A stretch of DNA of 64,000 nucleotides from Deinococcus aquaedulcis (GCF_019693445.1 NZ_JAHRBL010000005.1:124001-188000), one strand, 5' to 3'; counted from the stretch's first letter, positions 49,907 to 60,932 are shown. A program made the numbers and translations. Notes: generated by a model from the letters alone, not told the origin.

Positions 49907-50631
49907 GGCCAGGACGCGGCACGGCGCTGGTGACCGGCGCGGCGCGCGGCATTGGGCGGGCACTGGCCGTGGCCCTGGCCGAAGAAGGCTTTGACGTGGC
50001 GGTGCACTACCACCGCAGCGTGGCCGACGCCCACGAGACAGCGGCCCTGTGCCGCGCCCGGGGCGTGCAGGCCCTGCCCCTGAGCGCCGATGTCACGGTG
50101 CCCGCCCAGGCCCGCGCGCTGGTCCGCGAAGCGCACCGGGCCTTTTCCAGCGGCAGCGGCTTGGCCGTGCTGGTGAACAACGTGGGCAACTACGTGCACC
50201 GCCCGCTGCTGGACACCACCGATGAGCAGTGGGCCGACATGCTGGGCAGCAACCTGACCGCCACCTTTGCCACCTGCCAGGAGGCGGCGCCGCTGCTGCG
50301 CGCCCGGGGCTGGGGCCGCATTGTGAACCTGGGGTATGCAGGGGCCGCGCAGCTCGTCGCCCGGCCCGGCATCGTGCCGTATGCCATCGCCAAGGCGGGG
50401 GTGCTGCAGCTGTCGCGCTCGCTGGGGCAGGTGCTGGCGGGCAGTGGGGTCAGCGTGAATGTGGTCAGCCCCGGCGTCATTGAAACCAGCCTCAGCCAGC
50501 CGGTGGCGCAGATTCCCGCCGGGCGCGTGGGCACCGTGCAGGAGGTGGTGGACGCCGCGCTGTATTTCGTGCGCGCCAGCGATTATCTGACTGGCCAGGA
50601 GCTCGAAGTGGCCGGCGGCTGGAACCTGTAG
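49903..50631 (+). CDS. SDR-family oxidoreductase, atypical active site
   Basis: A 242-residue short-chain dehydrogenase with [20 protein letters not shown] (NAD(P) site), [12 protein letters not shown] and YAIAKAGV (Tyr-x3-Lys). The catalytic Ser position reads NLGYAGA, with Tyr in place of Ser, as in some FabG- or FolM-like relatives. HYHRS after strand 2 suggests NADPH use. Activity may therefore differ from classical SDRs; pteridine or ketoacyl reduction are guesses. Its ATG overlaps the Nudix gene stop. Confidence 0.87.
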
Positions 50632-51720
50632 CTGGGATGGACCAAGGGCCTCTACCGGCAGGGAACAGCGCAACAGTGGCGAGGCTGGCTGGGCCGGTCC
50701 TCTCCCCTGCTCAAGCCTGGAAACGGGTGCCTGTTCCACCCCACGGCCAGGAATCGGCCCGTCATTCCGTTGGCCCCACAGGCTTTCCCAAATCCCTCTT
50801 ACTGGGAACGCGAATCGCTTCAGCAGTTCGCATGGTGCGACCCAACAAGCACGCTGTTTCTCCTTTGCTCTATTGCGGGGGACCCGCAGCAATTGGGACC
50901 TGGAGAGCGGCGCAGCCAAGGGGGCTCGGCAGTTCAAGCGGCCCACCCGATCTTTTCCTCAGCAGCCTGCAAACTGTCTGAAACCCTTTCTTCCATTGCT
51001 CACTCCAGAGCCCTTGAGGGATAGACACACGGCGACCCCCGAACGGCAAGGCAGACACACCTACAGGCAGCGGCTTTGAAGCCCAAACCGGCAGAGTCGG
51101 GGTGGGTGCCCAAGTCCACCGATCCGGCAGGCAATCGGCTCCCAACGAGCGGGCCCTCAGGGTGCGCCTTGCGCATTCATTCCCCTCTGCCCCTTTTCCA
51201 GGTCCGCCGGACCAAGCGGCAGCTGACATAGCCCGGACATGTGCTGCAGCCTGATGTCTACAGCCCTGACCTGCCACACTCCCCCCTGCTCATACAAGTG
51301 CAGGACACCTGTCCCCACCCTCAGCCAACCCCCACAGAACAGAGCGCTTTCTGAGGAAGCCAGAGGGCGAAACTTTCAATTGACAGTTCAGAAGACGCCC
51401 CAGATAGCGCACGACAGGCTCCTAGACAGGCCAGTACATTAGTAAAATGAGAACGGACTCATGTGAATATCGAGCAAATGTTACTGTCTCTTTATTCTGG
51501 ACAAAAAATACTGCGTCCCGAACGCAGTGCAGGCCTTCATTTTGAACTCAGGGTGTACCAATTCCCTGTCAGAGTTCTGTCATTCATCCAATGGCAGAGC
51601 TGGGTGCGTATTATCTGCAAAGTTCCCAAATTTACTTGACAGAAGCGCCCGGCCGTGTCAGCGGTCCGTGGATGTTGTCGCTTCGCTGCTCAGGCCGTGG
51701 AACAGCCCAGGAGGTTTCCC
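50632..51720. other. gene-poor region, 1.09 kb
   Basis: No gene recognised. About 50856-50990 contains CGGGGGACCCGCAG and AGAGCGGCGCAGCC, which resemble the interior of the repeat at 34381-34583; on the minus strand 50950-50990 carries CAGACAGTTTGCAGGC, like the repeat ends. 51425-51650 is markedly AT-rich. A minus-strand terminator-like hairpin sits at 51503-51528, 9 nt after a TGA that ends an open frame (...NDRTLTGNWYTLSSK), possibly a gene remnant. Confidence 0.55.
51503..51528 (-). terminator. orphan minus-strand terminator
   Basis: ACTGCGT / ACGCAGT 7-bp stem with a 5-nt loop. On the minus strand it is followed by ATTTTTTG. No intact minus-strand gene precedes it. Confidence 0.55.
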
Positions 51721-53262
<1,542 letters not shown>

Positions 53263-53270
53263 ATCCTGCC

Positions 53271-53295
53271 GGGCGGCGTCAAGTTGACGCCGCCC
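53271..53295 (+). terminator. terminator of subtilisin-like gene
   Basis: Perfect 12-bp arms GGGCGGCGTCAA / TTGACGCCGCCC around one base. CTTTTG follows. Confidence 0.7.
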
Positions 53296-53347
53296 GCTGC
53301 CTTTTGCCGCTGCCCCCGTCTTCTCTCCTGCCCCGAGGTTTCCTGAC

Positions 53348-54202
53348 ATGTTCAAACCCCTGCACGCGCTGCTGTCGGCTGTTGGTCTGCTCGCCCTTTC
53401 TGCCTGCTCTCCCCAGGCCACCCCGGACGTGACGGCCGCCGCCCTGCCTCAGGAGAGCATCACGGTGACGGGCACCGAAAAGGCCTTCAGTGACGAACTG
53501 AGCAGCCAGATCGTGTACGGCGTGGTGACCAACGTGACCAACCGTCCCTACCAGGTGAGCGTGACCCCCAGCAACTACATGAGCGGCTGGTGCGGCGGCA
53601 CCCTGATCAGCTCCACCTGGGTGCTGACGGCGGCGCACTGCGTGGATGGTTACAGCGCCTCGCAGATGCGGGTGCGCGCCGGCATCAACGACCTGACCAC
53701 CAGCACCGGGCAGCTGCGCACCGCCGCGCAGATCGTGATGCACCCCAGCTACAACCGCAGCACCAGCGCCAACGACATTGCCCTGATTCGCGTGTCTGCC
53801 TTTACGCTGGGCAGCACCGTGCAGCCCGCCGCCCTGCCCAACAACGCCACCGAAAGCGTGCTGGACGTGAACGGCAAGTTCGCCACCGTGAGCGGCTGGG
53901 GCAAGACCGAAACCGGGTCCTCCAGCCCGCGCGCCCTGCGTGAAGTGAGCATTCCCATCACCCCCACGGGCAGCGACTGCGGCAGCCGCCCGGCCAACAC
54001 CATCTGCGGCAAGTACTACCAGGGCAAGGACTCCTGCAACGGTGACAGCGGTGGCCCGCTGGCCGCGCGCTACAACAACAAGTTCTATGTGCTGGGCGCC
54101 GTGTCGTATGGCCCGGCCGAGTGCCGTGGCTACGGGGTCTACACCCGCGTGAACGGCTTTATCAACTGGATTTACAGCTACACCGGCATCAGCGCGCAGT
54201 AA
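53348..54202 (+). CDS. secreted trypsin-like serine protease (S1)
   Basis: A 284-residue exported protease of chymotrypsin fold. Signal with lipobox (LSAVGLLALSACSPQ), then a short propeptide-like region to about residue 55. Catalytic His is in STWVLTAAHCVDG, Asp in SANDIALIRV and Ser in CNGDSGGPLAAR. WCGGTLIS, VSGWGKTE and CGKYYQGKD complete the fold; the Asp before CNGDSGG suggests trypsin-like cleavage after Arg/Lys. GAGGT lies about 9 nt before the ATG. It lies directly after the subtilisin-like gene; each has its own terminator. Confidence 0.93.
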   Translation: MFKPLHALLSAVGLLALSACSPQATPDVTAAALPQESITVTGTEKAFSDELSSQIVYGVVTNVTNRPYQVSVTPSNYMSGWCGGTLISSTWVLTAAHCVDGYSASQMRVRAGINDLTTSTGQLRTAAQIVMHPSYNRSTSANDIALIRVSAFTLGSTVQPAALPNNATESVLDVNGKFATVSGWGKTETGSSSPRALREVSIPITPTGSDCGSRPANTICGKYYQGKDSCNGDSGGPLAARYNNKFYVLGAVSYGPAECRGYGVYTRVNGFINWIYSYTGISAQ

Positions 54203-54219
54203 GCGCCGCCGCGCTCCAG

Positions 54220-54243
54220 CCCCCGGCCCCACGTGGCCGGGGG
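54220..54243 (+). terminator. terminator of trypsin-like gene
   Basis: CCCCCGGCC (54220-54228) / GGCCGGGGG (54235-54243), followed by CCGCGCTTTG, 17 nt after the stop. Confidence 0.65.
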
Positions 54244-54301
54244 CCGCGCTTTGTGGTGGGCGGGGCTGTGGGAGGCAGCGGGCCACCCGAAAATGGGACC
54301 G

Positions 54302-54934
54302 ATGCCTGCCTCGTCTCCTGTCCTTGCTCCCCTGACCACCCATGCCGGGGCCACAGCCCACCTCGCGCGCGACCCCGTCATGGCGGTCGTGATCGCGCGG
54401 GTGGGCGACTTGCCTGTGCTGGTCCCCACCCCAGACCCCTTTGCCACCCTGGTGCGCAACGTGACCGGCCAGCAGCTGAGCGTGAAAGCTGCCGCCACCA
54501 TCTACGCCCGCCTGGAAACCCTGCTGGGCGAGCTGACCCCGGATACCCTGCTGGCCGCCGCCCCGGACGCGCTGCGGGGTGCGGGGCTGTCTTGGGCCAA
54601 GGTGCGCACCGTGCAGGCCATTGCCCAGGCGGCCCGGGGCGGCGCCGTGGACTTTGCGCACCTGGGCACCCAGGACGACGAGGCTGTGATCGCCGCCCTG
54701 CTGCCGCTGCCCGGCATTGGCCGCTGGACCGGCGAGATGTTTCTGATGTTCGGCCTGGCGCGCCCGGATGTGTTCAGCATGGGCGACCTCGCGCTGCGCC
54801 AGGGGCTGGCCCGGCTGTACCCGGAGCAGCCCGCCGCAGAGGTGCTGGCCGGCTGGCAGCCCTACCGCACCCTGGCCGCGCGCTACCTGTGGGCCGACAG
54901 CGCCCTGAACCGGGGCGGCGGAGCGCCGGTCTAG
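54302..54934 (+). CDS. DNA-3-methyladenine glycosylase, AlkA type
   Basis: A 210-residue HhH-GPD base-excision enzyme that removes alkylated purines. NVTGQQLSVKAAATIYARLE is the AlkA/MAG signature, the helix-hairpin-helix is LLPLPGIGRWTGEMFLMFGL, and the catalytic Asp follows in RPDVFSMGDLALRQGLARLY. It is shorter than E. coli AlkA, lacking the N-terminal domain, like yeast MAG and other bacterial AlkA2-type enzymes. ATG 54302 is preferred because GAAAAT lies 7 nt upstream; ATG 54293 is also possible. Confidence 0.92.
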   Translation: MPASSPVLAPLTTHAGATAHLARDPVMAVVIARVGDLPVLVPTPDPFATLVRNVTGQQLSVKAAATIYARLETLLGELTPDTLLAAAPDALRGAGLSWAKVRTVQAIAQAARGGAVDFAHLGTQDDEAVIAALLPLPGIGRWTGEMFLMFGLARPDVFSMGDLALRQGLARLYPEQPAAEVLAGWQPYRTLAARYLWADSALNRGGGAPV

Positions 54935-55365
54935 GCGGCGCAGCGCCCGCTTCTTTGACCCTATAGCCTCGTCGGCACTGCCCGCCAGGAGCCCGCCGCC
55001 TGGAACAAAACCGGGTGGTGGGTGTTCCTCTCCTGCTTGCTCTCCTGCAGTCTCGAAGAGTGGCCGCGCCGCGCGGTGCCCGGCTGTGGCGCCGCTTCGC
55101 CAGCCTGCCCGAATGGTCGGCCAGAACGCTGCAGGCAGGGTCCGTAGAAGCGCCCTGGTGTGGACAGGTTCAACCGTGCGGCTGGCGCAGCTCGGGGAAC
55201 ATGTCTTTTTGTCCTCGCTTTGTTGGGAAGCCGCCGCTGAGGCCAGCACGCGCCTGCCGACCACCCCACACCCCCTTTTCCGCTGCCGCGTCTTCTGACC
55301 TGTTGACCTGTTCCAGCCCCACACTCTAGGCAGCGCCACACTGACCCAGAGTGCAGAATCCAGTC
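54935..55365. other. intergenic region, 431 bp
   Basis: No gene, strong repeat or terminator seen. The last bases contain CAGAAT (55354-55359), the likely -10 of the following gene. Confidence 0.5.
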
Positions 55366-56112
55366 ATGAACCCGGCGCTGCGCAAAACCCTGCTTGACCT
55401 CGCGATCACCGTGGGGCTGCCTGTTCTGATCCTTAGCCCCAATCTGCTGGGCAGCGGCTTCAGCGTGGCCGCCGCGCTGGGGGGCGGCCAGAGTGGGAAC
55501 ATCCGCGCGTATCTGATGTCGGCGCTGATTCCCGTGGCCTATGTGCTGTGGGACCTGCTGATGGGACGCAACTTCTCGCCCATCGCCCTGTTTGGCGGCC
55601 TGAGCGCTGTAATAAACGGCGCGCTGGCCTTCTGGTTCGTGGACGGCCTGTGGCACGCGCTGAAGGATTCGGTGAACGCCTACCTGCTGGGCGGCCTGGT
55701 GCTGGTCAGCGCCCTAACGCGCACGCCGCTGCTCAAGGTGTTTCTGCAACTGCTGGCCCTGCCCAGCAAGCCTGCGCACCGCGCCGCGCTGCTGGCGGCG
55801 CTGGAGCACCCAGCCATGGGGCGCGCGTTCGTGGTGGGGAGCGCCGTCTTCGGGGGCCTGCAACTGCTGCTGGGCGCCGGCAACTCGGTGTACAACTTCC
55901 TGCAGGTCACGGCGCCTTTCGGCACCGAGGCCTTTAATGCCCAGGTGGCCAGTGTGAACGCGGTGGTGCGGCTGCCCAGCCTGCTCGTGGGGGCCGGCGG
56001 CTTTATGGCCGCCTTCTTTGTGGTGGAGCGCCAGCTCAAGGCCACCTATGGCCCGCAGGCCAGCCTCGCGCAGCCGGACAGCCTGGCAGGCGCCCCCAGC
56101 CCCGCCGCCTGA
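55366..56112 (+). CDS. VC0807-family membrane protein
   Basis: A 248-residue integral membrane protein with about five or six helices. It begins LDLAITVGLPVLILSPNLLG, then YLMSALIPVAYVLWDLLMGR, FSPIALFGGLSAVINGALAF and VNAYLLGGLVLVSALTRTPL, the pattern of the VC0807/septation-like family. Function unknown. ATG 55366 is preferred to GTG 55351 because CAGAAT lies 6 nt upstream. Confidence 0.82.
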   Translation: MNPALRKTLLDLAITVGLPVLILSPNLLGSGFSVAAALGGGQSGNIRAYLMSALIPVAYVLWDLLMGRNFSPIALFGGLSAVINGALAFWFVDGLWHALKDSVNAYLLGGLVLVSALTRTPLLKVFLQLLALPSKPAHRAALLAALEHPAMGRAFVVGSAVFGGLQLLLGAGNSVYNFLQVTAPFGTEAFNAQVASVNAVVRLPSLLVGAGGFMAAFFVVERQLKATYGPQASLAQPDSLAGAPSPAA

Positions 56113-56174
56113 TCGCGGCCCGCCACGGTTGGCCGCTGGGAATCCACCTGCCCCTGCCCGGCAGCGGCCCCTGC

Positions 56175-56180
56175 TAGCCT
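56175..56180 (+). promoter_or_regulatory. -10 box, leaderless Nudix gene
   Basis: TAGCCT, 6 nt before ATG 56187. Confidence 0.6.
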
Positions 56181-56186
56181 GCGCGT

Positions 56187-56774
56187 ATGCCTGAACACCC
56201 CAACTGGGCGACCCTGACCGAGGACGACACCCAGCCGTGGCACACCCTGGAGTCCCGGGTGCTGGTCGCGGGGTTCCGCACCGTCTATGAAGACCGGGTG
56301 CGCCTGGAAAATGGCGTGGAAACCCTGTACCAGTACCGCCCGCGTGGCCCGCGCGCCGTGTTCGTGCTGCCGGTCACGGCGGCGGGCGAGGCGGTGCTGA
56401 TCCGCCAGTACCGCTATCCCCTGCGCGCCACCGTGACCGAGGTGGTTGCGGGCGGGGTGGAACGCGGCGAGGACCTGCACCACGCCGCCACGCGCGAACT
56501 GCAGGAGGAAGTGGGCGGCGTGGCCGCCGAGTGGGTGGCGCTGCCGGGCTTTTATCCGCAGCCCAGCATCAGCGGCGTGATCTTTTATCCCTTTCTGGCG
56601 CTGGGCGTGACCCTGGGCGACACCGCCCACGAGGCCACCGAAACCATTGAGCGCGTGGTGATGCCGCTGCGCGAGGCCTACGCGCTGCTCGACAGCGGCG
56701 GAATTCAGGACGGCGCGAGCAGCCTGACGCTGTGGCACGCCCGCGCGCCGCTGCAGGCCCGGGGGCTGCTCTGA
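56187..56774 (+). CDS. Nudix hydrolase, ADP-ribose pyrophosphatase-like
   Basis: A 195-residue Nudix protein of the NudF/ADPRase group. A beta-rich N-terminal part ([20 protein letters not shown]) leads to [20 protein letters not shown], then the box [20 protein letters not shown] with VGG. The '[20 protein letters not shown]' stretch after the box is typical of ADP-ribose or nucleoside-diphosphate-sugar hydrolases. Two tandem hairpins follow the stop (56803-56839 and 56864-56903). Confidence 0.9.
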   Translation: MPEHPNWATLTEDDTQPWHTLESRVLVAGFRTVYEDRVRLENGVETLYQYRPRGPRAVFVLPVTAAGEAVLIRQYRYPLRATVTEVVAGGVERGEDLHHAATRELQEEVGGVAAEWVALPGFYPQPSISGVIFYPFLALGVTLGDTAHEATETIERVVMPLREAYALLDSGGIQDGASSLTLWHARAPLQARGLL

Positions 56775-56802
56775 CAGCGGCGACCAGTTGCACCTTGGGG
56801 CC

Positions 56803-56839
56803 AGACAGCGGCCTCTCCATTCCGTGGGCGCCGCTGTCT
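56803..56839. terminator. hairpin after Nudix gene
   Basis: Perfect 10-bp arms AGACAGCGGC (56803-56812) / GCCGCTGTCT (56830-56839) with a 17-nt loop, 29 nt after the stop. Weak T tail. Confidence 0.45.
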
Positions 56840-56863
56840 TCTGCAGGCACTCCCTTCGTTCGT

Positions 56864-56903
56864 CCCAGAGACGTTGAGGGTGTCTGCCCCCAAGGTCTCT
56901 GGG
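56864..56903 (+). promoter_or_regulatory. long hairpin 7 nt before YigZ start codon
   Basis: CCCAGAGAC (56864-56872) pairs perfectly with GTCTCTGGG (56895-56903). Inside, TTGAGGG and CCCCCAA extend the stem. It ends 7 nt before GTG 56911, so it could be a second terminator for the Nudix gene or could affect YigZ translation. Confidence 0.45.
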
Positions 56904-56910
56904 TGCTGCT

Positions 56911-57531
56911 GTGAGCCGTCCTGGCGAGCTGCCCGCGCCCTTTGCCACGCTGGCGGGCCCCTGGCGCGAGGACCTGCTGGTGGAGAACAGCGAATTTCTG
57001 GCCTTTGCCGACCGCGCCGACTCCCCAGAGCAGGCGCTGGCGCAACTGAACAGCCTGCGCGGGCGCTACCCGGACGCCACACACCACTGCTGGGCCTACC
57101 GCATCGGGCCCCTATACCGCTTTCACGATGATGGCGAACCCGGCGGCACGGCCGGCGCCCCCATGCTGAAGGCCATCGAAGGCCAGGGCCTGGACCATGT
57201 GATGATCGTGGTGGTGCGCTTTTACGGGGGCGTGAAGCTGGGCACCGGCGGGCTGGCCCGGACCTACAGCGGGGCCGCCGCCGCCTGCCTGCGCGCCGCG
57301 CCCCGGATCACGGTCCGCCCGCGCCTGACCTTGCGCGTGGAGGTGCCCTTTGCCCACCTGGGGCGCCTGTACCACCTGCTCGACAGCGGCGGCGCCCTGC
57401 GCGGCGAGGAAACGTACGGCGAGGGCGGCGTGACGCTGCAGGTGCAGCTGCTGCCCGAAGAGGTGGAACCCTTCACGGCCGCGCTGCGCGACGCCACACG
57501 CGGCGAGGGCCACGCCGAACCTGAACAGTGA
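56911..57531 (+). CDS. YigZ/IMPACT-family protein
   Basis: A 206-residue protein of the YigZ/IMPACT family. Signatures are [31 protein letters not shown] and [20 protein letters not shown], followed by a C-terminal ferredoxin-like domain ([20 protein letters not shown]). Eukaryotic IMPACT relatives affect GCN2 signalling; the bacterial role is uncertain. GTG 56911 is used; no -10 box or Shine-Dalgarno site is obvious, and a hairpin lies just upstream. Confidence 0.9.
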   Translation: MSRPGELPAPFATLAGPWREDLLVENSEFLAFADRADSPEQALAQLNSLRGRYPDATHHCWAYRIGPLYRFHDDGEPGGTAGAPMLKAIEGQGLDHVMIVVVRFYGGVKLGTGGLARTYSGAAAACLRAAPRITVRPRLTLRVEVPFAHLGRLYHLLDSGGALRGEETYGEGGVTLQVQLLPEEVEPFTAALRDATRGEGHAEPEQ

Positions 57532-58061
57532 CACAAACTGTTTAACCCGAGCAGCGCGAGAGGGGAAAAAAAGTTGGCCTGGAAAAGAGAGCGCGAATCG
57601 AGAAGCCGCCGATTCAATCACGGGTGGAACGGGAACCGTATGATCAATGGTTCGGACAGGTTCAGCATTCACTGCAACGAGCAGCCACAACAAACCGCGA
57701 TCAGTAGGGCACCTTTACTCCTCCCCCCTTGTGTGAGCGGCTGGGCGGGGGGCGAGCGGGCTCAGCCTTTCAAACGACGTTTTCGGAACTGTGCTCCCTC
57801 GATAGGCTTGAAAAGTGGCCGAACCATTGATGATCCGGGGTCCGGGTCATCCGTGACCGCCCCTTCGCTTCGGTGCTTCCACGCCTCTCTATCCCCGTTT
57901 GGCTTTCTCTGCTGCGCCGCTCTGCGAGCCCAGCCGGCCGGGTTCACCAGTTCTTCCAGAACGGCTGAACCCGAATCCGTATGAGACCGGCGGGGAAGCT
58001 GACCCCGGGCGCAGCCGGCACGTACCCGGCCGCCCACGCGCTACCATAGGTGAACGTCTTC
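57532..58061. other. intergenic region, 530 bp, with repeat element
   Basis: Holds the repeat element at 57641-57836 and, near 57912, GCGCCGCTCTGCGAGCCC, a word also found in the element at 34381-34583. TACCAT (58042-58047) is the probable -10 of the following regulator gene. No gene seen. Confidence 0.6.
57641..57836. repeat. dispersed ~200-bp element with inverted ends, copy 2
   Basis: The left end TCAATGGTTCGGACAGGTTC (from 57644) is repeated inverted at the right end. On the minus strand from 57830 it reads TCAATGGTTCGGCCACTTTT. The interior has CTCCTCCCCCCTTGTG and AAACGACGTTTTCGG, which match the reverse complement of the copy at 34381-34583. No ORF. Confidence 0.6.
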
Positions 58062-60932
58062 ATGTCCAGAACCCCTGCCCCTCCGAGTACCAAGGGTCGG
58101 CCTGCGGCGGCCGGGGCCCTGCGGCTGCGTGCCCTGGGTGGCCTCTCACTGGGCGAATTCCGCAAGGTCAAGTCGCTGCTGCTGCCGGTGATCGTGGCGC
58201 TTGAAGGCCCCACCACCCGCCGCCACCTCGCCGCGCTGCTGTGGCCACGCGCTGCCAAACCCGAAGTCAGCCTGCGCGTGGCGCTGCACGCCCTGCGCGA
58301 ATACTGCCCAGACGCCCTGTGGGGCGAGGAACGCCTCTCGACCGGGCTGCCCTGCGACGCCGCCGAACTGCTGAACCTGCGCGGCGAGGCCGCCGCCCAG
58401 GCCTACGTCGGGGCCTTTTTGCCCGACCTGAACGTCACCGACGTTTCGGCCGAATTTGAGGAGTGGGCCGAACACTGGCGCCAGCGGCTGGCCCGCCACG
58501 TGCAGAGCGAGGCCCTGCTGCTGGCCGAACGCAGCGAACCCGGTCTGGCTGCCCACTGGGCCCAGCGCGCCTACGATCTGCCCGGCGCCCCCCCGGCCGA
58601 GCCCGATACCCTGCGGCGCCTGCTGGCCCTCAGTGCCCCGGCCAGCGCCCTGGAAGCCGCGCTGCGCAGCGAACTGCGCGAGCTGACCGGCCGCCGCGCC
58701 ACCGACGGCGTACCCAGTGCCCGGCGCGCCGCTATTCCCGCCGCGCGCATGCTGGGGCGTGAAGCGGAACTGGACACCCTGATGGCCTGGGCCGCGCACC
58801 CCGGTGGGGGCGTGGCGGTGGTCACGGGCCCCGGCGGCATCGGCAAATCCACGCTGGCGCGCGCTCTGCTGCGCGAGCTGACCGTGCTGGGCCGCACCGT
58901 GTATCTGGCCGACACCGAGGGCGTTCAGCACGCCAGCGAGGTGGCCGCGCGCCTCGCTGGCGTGCTGGCGGGGCCCGGCCCCCGGCCGGGCCGGGCCGAC
59001 GACTGGGCGGCCCTGGGCACGGCGCTGCCCCCTGGCAGTGTGGTGCTGCTCGACGGCCTGGACAGCCTGGATGACCCCGAGGAACTGCGCGCGCACCTCA
59101 GCGGACTGCCCCAGGTGCGCTGGGTGCTCACTGGGCGCCGTTCCCGGCTGGGCCGCGCGCCGGAAGGCGATCTGCTGCTGGCCCTGGGGGGGCTGGAACG
59201 CCCGGCGCCCGAAGCCTCATGGCTGGACATCGGGGTGTGCAGCGCGGTGCAGGTCTTCGTGCGCGAGGCCACCCGAGTGCGGCGCGACTTCGCCCTCACG
59301 GCCCACAACGCCGGGCTGGTGGCCAGCCTCACCCGGCGCCTGCTGGGGCACCCGCTGGCCCTGACCCTGGCGGCCTCGTGGCTGCGGGTGGAGGACCTTC
59401 CAGCGGTGCACGACCGCGTGCTGCAGGATGCCGGCGCGCTGCGCACCGAAGGCGGCGACGGCGACGGGCGGCGGGGCCTGCAACTGGCAGCGGCGCGCTC
59501 CTGGGCCATGCTGAGCCCCGCCCTGCAGGCGGCGGCCCTGCGCCTGAGCGTGGGCGCAGACTTTGACCCCGCCGACGCCCCGGCCCTGGGCGTGGGCCAC
59601 GAGGAGGTGGACGCCCTGCTGCAGCACGCCTTTCTGGAGGCCTATCAGCCCGGCAGCGAGCGCCTGCGCCTGTACCCGGCCCTGGACGGCCTGCTGCGCG
59701 AGCAGGGCCGCATACAGCCAGAACTGCTGCAGGCCGCGCGCCAGACCCACGCCGAGTTTCACCTGGGCCGCTTTGCCGCCCGCGCCCCCGAGGACCCGGC
59801 CACCGACCCGGAACGCGGCAACCTCACCCTGGCCATGCACGCCGCCCTGTGCGCCGCCACCCTGACCCCGGCCCTGGCCGAGCACCTGATGGCCCACTAC
59901 GACCGCCGGGGCATGCACGCGGCGGGCATGGAAACCCTGCTGGCCCTCAGCGAACGCGCCGAGGAACTGGGCGCCCCAGACGCCGTGCAGGCCGCGCTGC
60001 AGGTGGGCAGCATGTGGCTGGCCTACCGCGCAGGCCGCCTGCTGGACGCCCAGACGCTGGCCGGGGTCTTCCTGCAGGGCCCCCTGGCCGCCGATCCCGC
60101 CAGCCGCATGAAGGTGCTCAATACCCTGGCCTCGGTGCGCGGGGAACAGGGGCAGATGCGCGCGGCGGCCGACCTGCTGCGCCAGGCCCTGCGGCTGGCC
60201 GGGCATCTGGGTGACCCCATGCGCGAACGCTTTTACCGCATGAATCTGCTGACTGTGCTGTCCTTTCTGGGCGAGGAAGCCGAACTGGCCGGGCAGATGG
60301 CCGAACTCGAAGCGGGCCTGCGCGACCTGCCCGAAGCGCACACCTGGCCGCTACGCGAGCGGCTGCTGGCCCTGCGCACCCACATGACCCAGGTGGATCT
60401 GCCGGGCTTGCAGCAGGAAGCGCAGGCTCTGGCGGCGGCAGGGGCGCGCAGCGGCGAGGTGCGCCAGCAGCTGGCCGGGCTGCTCTGCGGGGCCCGGCTG
60501 GCGCTGCGGCAGGGCGACTGGCGCGCGGCCCAGGACGCCATGGCCGAGGTTCAGCGCGTCACCGCCACGGTGCAGGACAACACCGCCGGGGTGGACCTGC
60601 TGCTGCTGGACGTTCAGCTGGCCTACGCCCGGGGGCGGGCCCCGCAGGCCCGGCGCTCGGCGCGGCAGGCCCTGCAGCAGCCCCGCCTGCGCGAGAATCC
60701 CTGGAACCTGATTGAACTGCTGCGCCTGACCGCCCCCGACCTGTACCGGCAGGACCCGGCCGGCACGCTGGCCTTTCTGTGCGCCGCCGCCCAGGCCTCC
60801 CACATCCACATGGGGCAGCGCCAGCAGGCCACCGAGCTGATCCGCACCCTGCATGGCGCCGCCACGCCGGGGCCCGCAGCACCCCTGGACTTGGGCGCCC
60901 TTCATCAGTGGCTGCGCACGCAACTGGCGTAA
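58062..60932 (+). CDS. STAND-type transcriptional regulator (BTAD/SARP-like, NB-ARC, TPR)
   Basis: A 956-residue signal-transduction ATPase. Residues ~20-110 resemble the winged-helix/BTAD start of SARP regulators (LRLRALGGLSLGEFRKVKSL, GPTTRRHLAALLWPRAAKPE, SLRVALHALREYCPDALW). An NB-ARC ATPase follows, with Walker A VVTGPGGIGKSTLARAL near residue 265 and Walker B VVLLDGLDSLDD. The C-terminal half is helical, TPR-like (RAAADLLRQALRLAGHLGDP). ATG 58062 is preferred to GTG 58050. Ligand and targets are unknown. It is the next gene upstream of the sigma factor operon, 186 nt away. Confidence 0.83.
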   Translation: MSRTPAPPSTKGRPAAAGALRLRALGGLSLGEFRKVKSLLLPVIVALEGPTTRRHLAALLWPRAAKPEVSLRVALHALREYCPDALWGEERLSTGLPCDAAELLNLRGEAAAQAYVGAFLPDLNVTDVSAEFEEWAEHWRQRLARHVQSEALLLAERSEPGLAAHWAQRAYDLPGAPPAEPDTLRRLLALSAPASALEAALRSELRELTGRRATDGVPSARRAAIPAARMLGREAELDTLMAWAAHPGGGVAVVTGPGGIGKSTLARALLRELTVLGRTVYLADTEGVQHASEVAARLAGVLAGPGPRPGRADDWAALGTALPPGSVVLLDGLDSLDDPEELRAHLSGLPQVRWVLTGRRSRLGRAPEGDLLLALGGLERPAPEASWLDIGVCSAVQVFVREATRVRRDFALTAHNAGLVASLTRRLLGHPLALTLAASWLRVEDLPAVHDRVLQDAGALRTEGGDGDGRRGLQLAAARSWAMLSPALQAAALRLSVGADFDPADAPALGVGHEEVDALLQHAFLEAYQPGSERLRLYPALDGLLREQGRIQPELLQAARQTHAEFHLGRFAARAPEDPATDPERGNLTLAMHAALCAATLTPALAEHLMAHYDRRGMHAAGMETLLALSERAEELGAPDAVQAALQVGSMWLAYRAGRLLDAQTLAGVFLQGPLAADPASRMKVLNTLASVRGEQGQMRAAADLLRQALRLAGHLGDPMRERFYRMNLLTVLSFLGEEAELAGQMAELEAGLRDLPEAHTWPLRERLLALRTHMTQVDLPGLQQEAQALAAAGARSGEVRQQLAGLLCGARLALRQGDWRAAQDAMAEVQRVTATVQDNTAGVDLLLLDVQLAYARGRAPQARRSARQALQQPRLRENPWNLIELLRLTAPDLYRQDPAGTLAFLCAAAQASHIHMGQRQQATELIRTLHGAATPGPAAPLDLGALHQWLRTQLA

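Noticed and set aside
53279..55339. 686-residue open frame antisense to the trypsin-like and AlkA genes
   Set aside because: Shadow frame. It crosses two terminators and two well-supported plus-strand genes.
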